From the NCBI GenBank assembly GCA_002315995.1, contig DCHN01000037.1:38192-49420 (forward strand): DNA of 11,229 nucleotides, written 5' to 3'. The notes under the pieces are model-generated. The model was not told the origin of the DNA. It saw only the letters and a program-made list of their open reading frames with translations, and did no database searches. Below, in pieces: positions 7,279-11,229 of this stretch. The DNA is from Bacteroidales bacterium UBA1751 (GTDB lineage Bacteria; Bacteroidota; Bacteroidia; Bacteroidales; UBA932). A program made the translations under genes and the position numbers. Position 1 is the first letter of the stretch. Each line of letters opens with the position of its first letter.

Positions 7279-7305
7279 AATGATATTCGAATATTGATTG
7301 AACAA

Positions 7306-8811
7306 TTAAATCACTCTGTGAACATCAATACCCTCAACATAAATGGCGCTGAGAGGATTCACAGGACAGAGATTTTCACACTTTCCGCATCCAATGCATT
7401 TTTCAGCATCAACAACAGGAACCTTTGGAGACTCCTGGTCCTCAGGAATTGAATGAAGCATTGAAACAGCCCCAGCAGGACAGCTTCTGGAGCACTTTCC
7501 GCAATGATCCTTTCCTGTTGCCTCAAGGCATCTTTCAGCCACAACGGTTGCTGTTCCAATCTTTATTGAAGACTTCTCCTCCACTGTAATTGGCTTAATG
7601 GCACCTGCAGGACAAACATCCGAACAATTGGTGCACTCAGGACGGCAGTAGCCCTTTTCAAAGCTCATCATAGGCTGCATAAAGGTCATAAGGTCAGTTG
7701 AAGGGCGAAGCACACCGTTAGGACACTTGCTTACGCAGAGCTGGCATCCTGTACAGTGCTGGCGGAAACGCTTCACACTGAAGGAACCGGCAGGAACGAG
7801 CCTTGCACCCCTTGCAGGAGCCTCCTTTGGAGTAATAGCGGCCATTGCTCCATCCTGTGCAAATGCTTCCACTGACGATAGTGATTCAGCGGCCACAGCA
7901 CCGGCCAGAGCAACTGCACCTGCCATAAAATTCCTCTTGTTCTGGTCAACCTTCTCTTCAGCAGAACAGTTACACTCCTTAGGAGCAGCCTTCGGGCCCA
8001 CCCATTTGTATGTAATTGCACCCTCCTTGCAGTTTTCAAGGCAATCCATACAGGCAACGCATCTTGAATAATCTATTTTGTGCTCCTTGAAATCTATGCA
8101 GGAAGCCTTGCAGTTCTTTGCGCACTTTGTGCAGTTCACGCACTTTGAAACGTTTATTACAGGTCTGAAAAAGCTGAACCTTGAGAAGAAGCCAAGTATG
8201 GTACCTACCGGGCATATAGTGTTGCACCATGTCCTGCCGTTTCTCCATGCAAGAAGAGCAAGCACCACTGCGGTAACAATTGCAACAACCAGAGTTCCAA
8301 CTCCCTTAACCCAAACATCAGTTCTGTAGAAGGCATAACTATCTGCCCGCTCGGCAATCATTGCAAGCAAGTTGTTGACTCCGGCATAAGCAGGAGCCAC
8401 AATACCCTCTGCAATTCTGCCGTATGCGCTATATGGAGCAATGAGAGCAACCAGACTGTTAACGCCGAATGCTATTGCAAGAATGAATATTGCAAGCACT
8501 GAATACCTGAGAACTCTCTTTGCAGGCGATGGGTTAATCCTGTTCCTTTTGGCCTTGATTCCAAGGGCGAAAAATATATCCTGGAAGACTCCAAGAGGAC
8601 AGATTACCGAGCAGTAAACTCTACCAAAGAATATGGTAAGCACCAGCAACAGGCCAACTACAATGATATTTCCTGCCAGCAGTGCAGGTAGGAACTGAAG
8701 TTTTGCCATCCAGCCGAGATATGCCTTGAGCGCTCCCGTGAAGTCAGCAAAGAGCAGCGTAATTCCTATGAAGAATATAGCCGCCAGAATGATTCTGATT
8801 CTCTTTAACAT
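7306..8811 (-). CDS. Membrane polyferredoxin, NapH-like part fused to NapG-like part
   Basis: This 501-residue membrane iron-sulfur protein is predicted to move electrons across or along the cytoplasmic membrane. Hydrophobic segments lie near residues 5-22, 45-62, 102-125 and 172-189. Two NapH/CcoG-type CxxxCP motifs follow membrane segments (GRVYCSVICP, Cys67/71; GRTWCNTICP, Cys196/200). Two 4Fe-4S motifs then occur (Cys224-234 and 251-261). An internal KRNFMAG segment with a hydrophobic stretch (292-308) resembles a Tat signal. After it come four more cluster motifs (353-363, 389-400, 428-444, 472-482). This makes six predicted 4Fe-4S sites besides the CxxxCP motifs. NapH-NapG organisation is an inference from domain order; the redox partners are unknown. 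It starts 60 bases after priA stops and precedes the Fe-S reductase, its likely partner. No TAnnTTTG site is seen in the gap, so transcription from priA is possible. Confidence 0.88.
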   Translation of the reverse strand: MLKRIRIILAAIFFIGITLLFADFTGALKAYLGWMAKLQFLPALLAGNIIVVGLLLVLTIFFGRVYCSVICPLGVFQDIFFALGIKAKRNRINPSPAKRVLRYSVLAIFILAIAFGVNSLVALIAPYSAYGRIAEGIVAPAYAGVNNLLAMIAERADSYAFYRTDVWVKGVGTLVVAIVTAVVLALLAWRNGRTWCNTICPVGTILGFFSRFSFFRPVINVSKCVNCTKCAKNCKASCIDFKEHKIDYSRCVACMDCLENCKEGAITYKWVGPKAAPKECNCSAEEKVDQNKRNFMAGAVALAGAVAAESLSSVEAFAQDGAMAAITPKEAPARGARLVPAGSFSVKRFRQHCTGCQLCVSKCPNGVLRPSTDLMTFMQPMMSFEKGYCRPECTNCSDVCPAGAIKPITVEEKSSIKIGTATVVAERCLEATGKDHCGKCSRSCPAGAVSMLHSIPEDQESPKVPVVDAEKCIGCGKCENLCPVNPLSAIYVEGIDVHRVI

Positions 8812-8871
8812 AAAATATGCAATTTGTTGATTTTTGTCAGTTTCAGTTTCGTAACCCTTTCAAGCCTTCAT

Positions 8872-11064
8872 TTACAGAGGATCAACATCCACAACTACGT
8901 TTCCTCTCTCAATGAATTTCGCAAGTTTTTCGGCCAGGTGGCGCTTTCCTGCACCAAGGCTCCTATTCCTTGCAAATTTAATGTAAAAAGCCCTTATGTT
9001 CATACCCCTCACCCTATCAATTTGTGGAGAAAAAGGGCCTGTAAGTTCAAGGCACTCCACTCCACGCAAAACTTCGGCCACACGCGAGGCCAATGCCTCC
9101 ACACGCTCCTCACCTCTATCTCTCACTAAAATATTCACCAGACGCACGTACGGTGGGAAAAGATAGTCCTTGCGCATATTCAGCTGCGATAAGACGAATG
9201 CGACATCACCTTCACCTTCGGAAGTTGCGACGTTCAATGTGCGGGAGTTCTCCGCCTCCTGTTTCAATCTCTGGAGAACTGGGTGTTCCTTGCAGGTAGT
9301 CTGAATGTATATTTCACCTCCCTGACCTCTTCTTCCTGCACGCCCGAGAAGCTGGCTGAACATCTGATATGCCTTCTCATCAGACCTGAAATCCTGAAGC
9401 CCCAGAATCTGCTCCGCGCCAAGCACCGCCACAAGTTTCAGATTTTTGAAATCGAATCCCTTGGTAAGCATCTGCGTACCCACAAGAATCTGAATTTTTC
9501 CGTTATCGAACTCTGAAAGAATCCTCTCCTCCTCCCTCTTGCTTTTGGTCACATCCGCATCAAAACGCCCTATTGAAACTCCAGGGAAAAGAGCCTCAAG
9601 TTCCTCCTCCACCCTCTCGGTCCCAGCGCCTTTAAGCACCAGGCTGTTGTTCCCGCATTTTGGGCATCTGTCGCTGAACCTGCGCACATATTCACAATAG
9701 TGGCATCTGAAAGTATTGTCTGACTTATGATATGAGAGATTCACATTGCAGTGAGGGCATACCGCCGGTTCCCCACACTCAGAGCACTCAACCATTGGAG
9801 CATACGAACGTCTGTTCTTGAGAATCATAACCTGTTCACCGCTCTCCAGACACCTCCTCATCCTGTTTATGAGCTGCTGGCTGAAACTCCCCTTCATCTG
9901 ATGCGTGAATCTGGCATGAATTGTATCTATTATTGTAACATCAACAGAAGTTGCACCAGCACGGACCACCCCTCCCGATTCAGATGCGCCATAACTCCTT
10001 GCACAAGCTGAATCAAAATACTTCTCCAGAAGATTCACCTGTGCAAGCTTACCCAAAGCCACATTGTAAAGTGATTCATACGATGGAGTTGCAGACCCCA
10101 GAAGAAGATTCGCACCGCACTGCTGACTCAACATCATTGCTGCATCCCTTGCGTGATACCTTGGAGCCGGGTCATCCTGCTTATATGAATTGTCGTGCTC
10201 CTCATCTATGATTATTGTAGACAAATTGGCAAAAGGAAGAAGCAGCGCAGATCTGGTTCCAAGTACAAAGAAGCCCCTCTCCCCTTTTGAAAGAGTCTGC
10301 TGAATACGCTCTTTTCCAGCAACGGTAACCTTGGAATTATATAACAGAAGCCTGTTACCAAAGACGCTTTTCACTCTGTTGTGCAGCTGCTTGCTAAGCG
10401 AGATTTCAGGAACAAGCATTAGAACAGAACTCTCATTGGAACATATCGCATCCAACGCGAGCTGAATGTAAATCTCTGTTTTGCCGCTCCCGGTAACGCC
10501 ATTGAGCAACACCCGCCTTCCATTTTCAAAATGCTCCTTTATTTGCCTATACGCTTCATCCTGCACTTGCGATAGTTTCGGCCCACGCTCCCGCAACTCC
10601 TCCATATTTGGCAGCTCTTGCCTCTTACCCGTGCTTTTTGCTCTTCCCTTTCTCTTCCCAGCTACCCCATCCTGCACATCCTTTTCCTGTTCTGTTTCAT
10701 CTGCGGAACTGCCCCCCGCAATTGTCCTATTCAGGACCATATTAGGGTAGGCAGCCTTGAAGACTTCACCTACAGTACAGAGATAATATCCGGCAAGGTT
10801 CTCCCAGAACTCCATTTGAACCTCACTAACAGGAGGAATCTCCAAAATCTGCTCAATTAAACGCACCTGCTCCATAGCAATTACGTCAGCCACTTCGTTT
10901 TCGCAAAAGAAGCGTCTTACAACCGCTGCATATTCACCCTTCCCGAACCATACCTTCACCCAACTTCCCTGTTCTACATGCAAAGTATTGTCATCTACTC
11001 TGTAAATAACTGGAGCAGTGAACTTTAATGGAAGTATTACCTGAATATATCTGGTCGTAAGCAT
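8872..11064 (-). CDS. priA: Primosomal protein N' (replication restart helicase PriA)
   Basis: This 730-residue cytoplasmic enzyme is predicted to recognise stalled or abandoned replication forks and load the replicative helicase. It has an N-terminal DNA-binding part (1-110), a charged low-complexity linker (115-150), then a superfamily 2 helicase core. The core has Walker A GVTGSGKT (189-196), DEEH (287-290), GSATPSYE (323-330), GTQMLTKGFDF (529-539) and GRAGRRG (574-580). Between the helicase lobes there are eight zinc-binding cysteines in four pairs: 427/430, 436/439, 454/457 and 467/470. Its length is close to the 732 residues of E. coli PriA. A shorter extra stretch at about 354-376 lies near the zinc region. 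It is the first minus-strand gene seen at the right side and faces away from the tRNA gene. No clear -7/-33 pair was found upstream. The ATG at 11062-11064 fits the conserved N terminus. Confidence 0.95.
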   Translation of the reverse strand: MLTTRYIQVILPLKFTAPVIYRVDDNTLHVEQGSWVKVWFGKGEYAAVVRRFFCENEVADVIAMEQVRLIEQILEIPPVSEVQMEFWENLAGYYLCTVGEVFKAAYPNMVLNRTIAGGSSADETEQEKDVQDGVAGKRKGRAKSTGKRQELPNMEELRERGPKLSQVQDEAYRQIKEHFENGRRVLLNGVTGSGKTEIYIQLALDAICSNESSVLMLVPEISLSKQLHNRVKSVFGNRLLLYNSKVTVAGKERIQQTLSKGERGFFVLGTRSALLLPFANLSTIIIDEEHDNSYKQDDPAPRYHARDAAMMLSQQCGANLLLGSATPSYESLYNVALGKLAQVNLLEKYFDSACARSYGASESGGVVRAGATSVDVTIIDTIHARFTHQMKGSFSQQLINRMRRCLESGEQVMILKNRRSYAPMVECSECGEPAVCPHCNVNLSYHKSDNTFRCHYCEYVRRFSDRCPKCGNNSLVLKGAGTERVEEELEALFPGVSIGRFDADVTKSKREEERILSEFDNGKIQILVGTQMLTKGFDFKNLKLVAVLGAEQILGLQDFRSDEKAYQMFSQLLGRAGRRGQGGEIYIQTTCKEHPVLQRLKQEAENSRTLNVATSEGEGDVAFVLSQLNMRKDYLFPPYVRLVNILVRDRGEERVEALASRVAEVLRGVECLELTGPFSPQIDRVRGMNIRAFYIKFARNRSLGAGKRHLAEKLAKFIERGNVVVDVDPL

Positions 11065-11135
11065 ACCGCTAAATTACAAAAAAAGAGAGCACTCCCGAAA
11101 GAATAAACAGCAAATGAATCTGCCAACAAAATAAA

Positions 11136-11166
11136 TTTGCAGATTAAAGAATAATATCTATCTTTG
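11136..11166 (+). promoter_or_regulatory. Promoter of the right-edge tRNA gene
   Basis: TTTG (11136-11139), a 19-base spacer and TATCTTTG (11159-11166) match the Bacteroidetes -33/-7 consensus. Transcription would begin near 11172, leaving roughly 38 bases of leader before the tRNA at 11210. The divergent priA start at 11064 is about 70 bases away. Confidence 0.8.
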
Positions 11167-11209
11167 CAATCCCAAACCACGAAATGGTGGCGCGGGTAGT
11201 TCTTAAAAT

Positions 11210-11229
11210 GGTGCCATAGCTCAGTTGGT
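11210..11229 (+). tRNA. tRNA gene, first 20 bases only
   Basis: The sequence GGTGCCA TA GCTC AGTTGGT is a seven-base acceptor strand, the two linking bases, half a D-stem and most of the D-loop. The window ends here, before the anticodon. From recollection the acceptor sequence would fit tRNA-Phe of Bacteroidales, but the identity cannot be read from this window. Confidence 0.85.

Noticed and set aside
7279..7305. A nine-residue N-terminal extension of the reductase from a TTG codon
   Set aside because: It would place extra residues before a well-positioned Tat signal. The ATG at 7276-7278 gives a normal signal peptide and leaves a usual intergenic gap.
11174..11188. Short inverted repeat in the leader of the right-edge tRNA (CCAC and GTGG)
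   Set aside because: The stem has only four pairs and nothing else suggests a regulatory element or a second RNA gene.

Overview
The window looks like chromosomal DNA from a member of the Bacteroidota, most likely order Bacteroidales. Three things point there. Promoter-like sites follow the Bacteroidetes sigma pattern (TTTG, 19 bases, TAnnTTTG), most clearly in front of the two tRNA genes. Start codons lack clear Shine-Dalgarno sequences. The proteins resemble Bacteroidales families: the small outer-membrane barrel, the stand-alone HsdR-N-like protein facing holA, and the two-domain NAD synthetase. No database was searched, so family names rest on motifs and recollection.

Layout from left to right: the 5' part of a tRNA-Lys(TTT) gene on the minus strand, with its promoter; a minus-strand block of a small outer-membrane beta-barrel protein, tRNA nucleotidyltransferase (cca) and a small PD-(D/E)XK/HsdR-N-like protein; a divergent intergenic region of about 100 bases; plus-strand holA (DNA polymerase III delta); then, convergent to holA and only 15 bases away, a minus-strand run of four genes transcribed in the order priA, membrane polyferredoxin, Fe-S aldo/keto reductase, nadE. 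The right edge cuts a plus-strand tRNA gene after 20 bases. No mobile element, CRISPR array or phage gene is visible; coding density is high and no gene-free stretch exceeds about 150 bases.

Most genes are housekeeping: tRNA CCA ends (cca), replisome loading (holA), replication restart (priA) and NAD synthesis (nadE). Two parts stand out. First, the glutaminase half of the NAD synthetase appears to have lost its catalytic cysteine (Gly171 in its place) and a conserved active-site loop, while the synthetase half is intact; the protein also carries an acidic six-residue tandem repeat near its C terminus. Second, the polyferredoxin and the aldo/keto reductase form a likely membrane-to-periplasm redox pair. 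The polyferredoxin looks like a NapH-type membrane part joined to a NapG-type part through an internal Tat-like segment. The reductase carries a Tat signal, a lipobox and two 4Fe-4S motifs. Its substrate is unknown.
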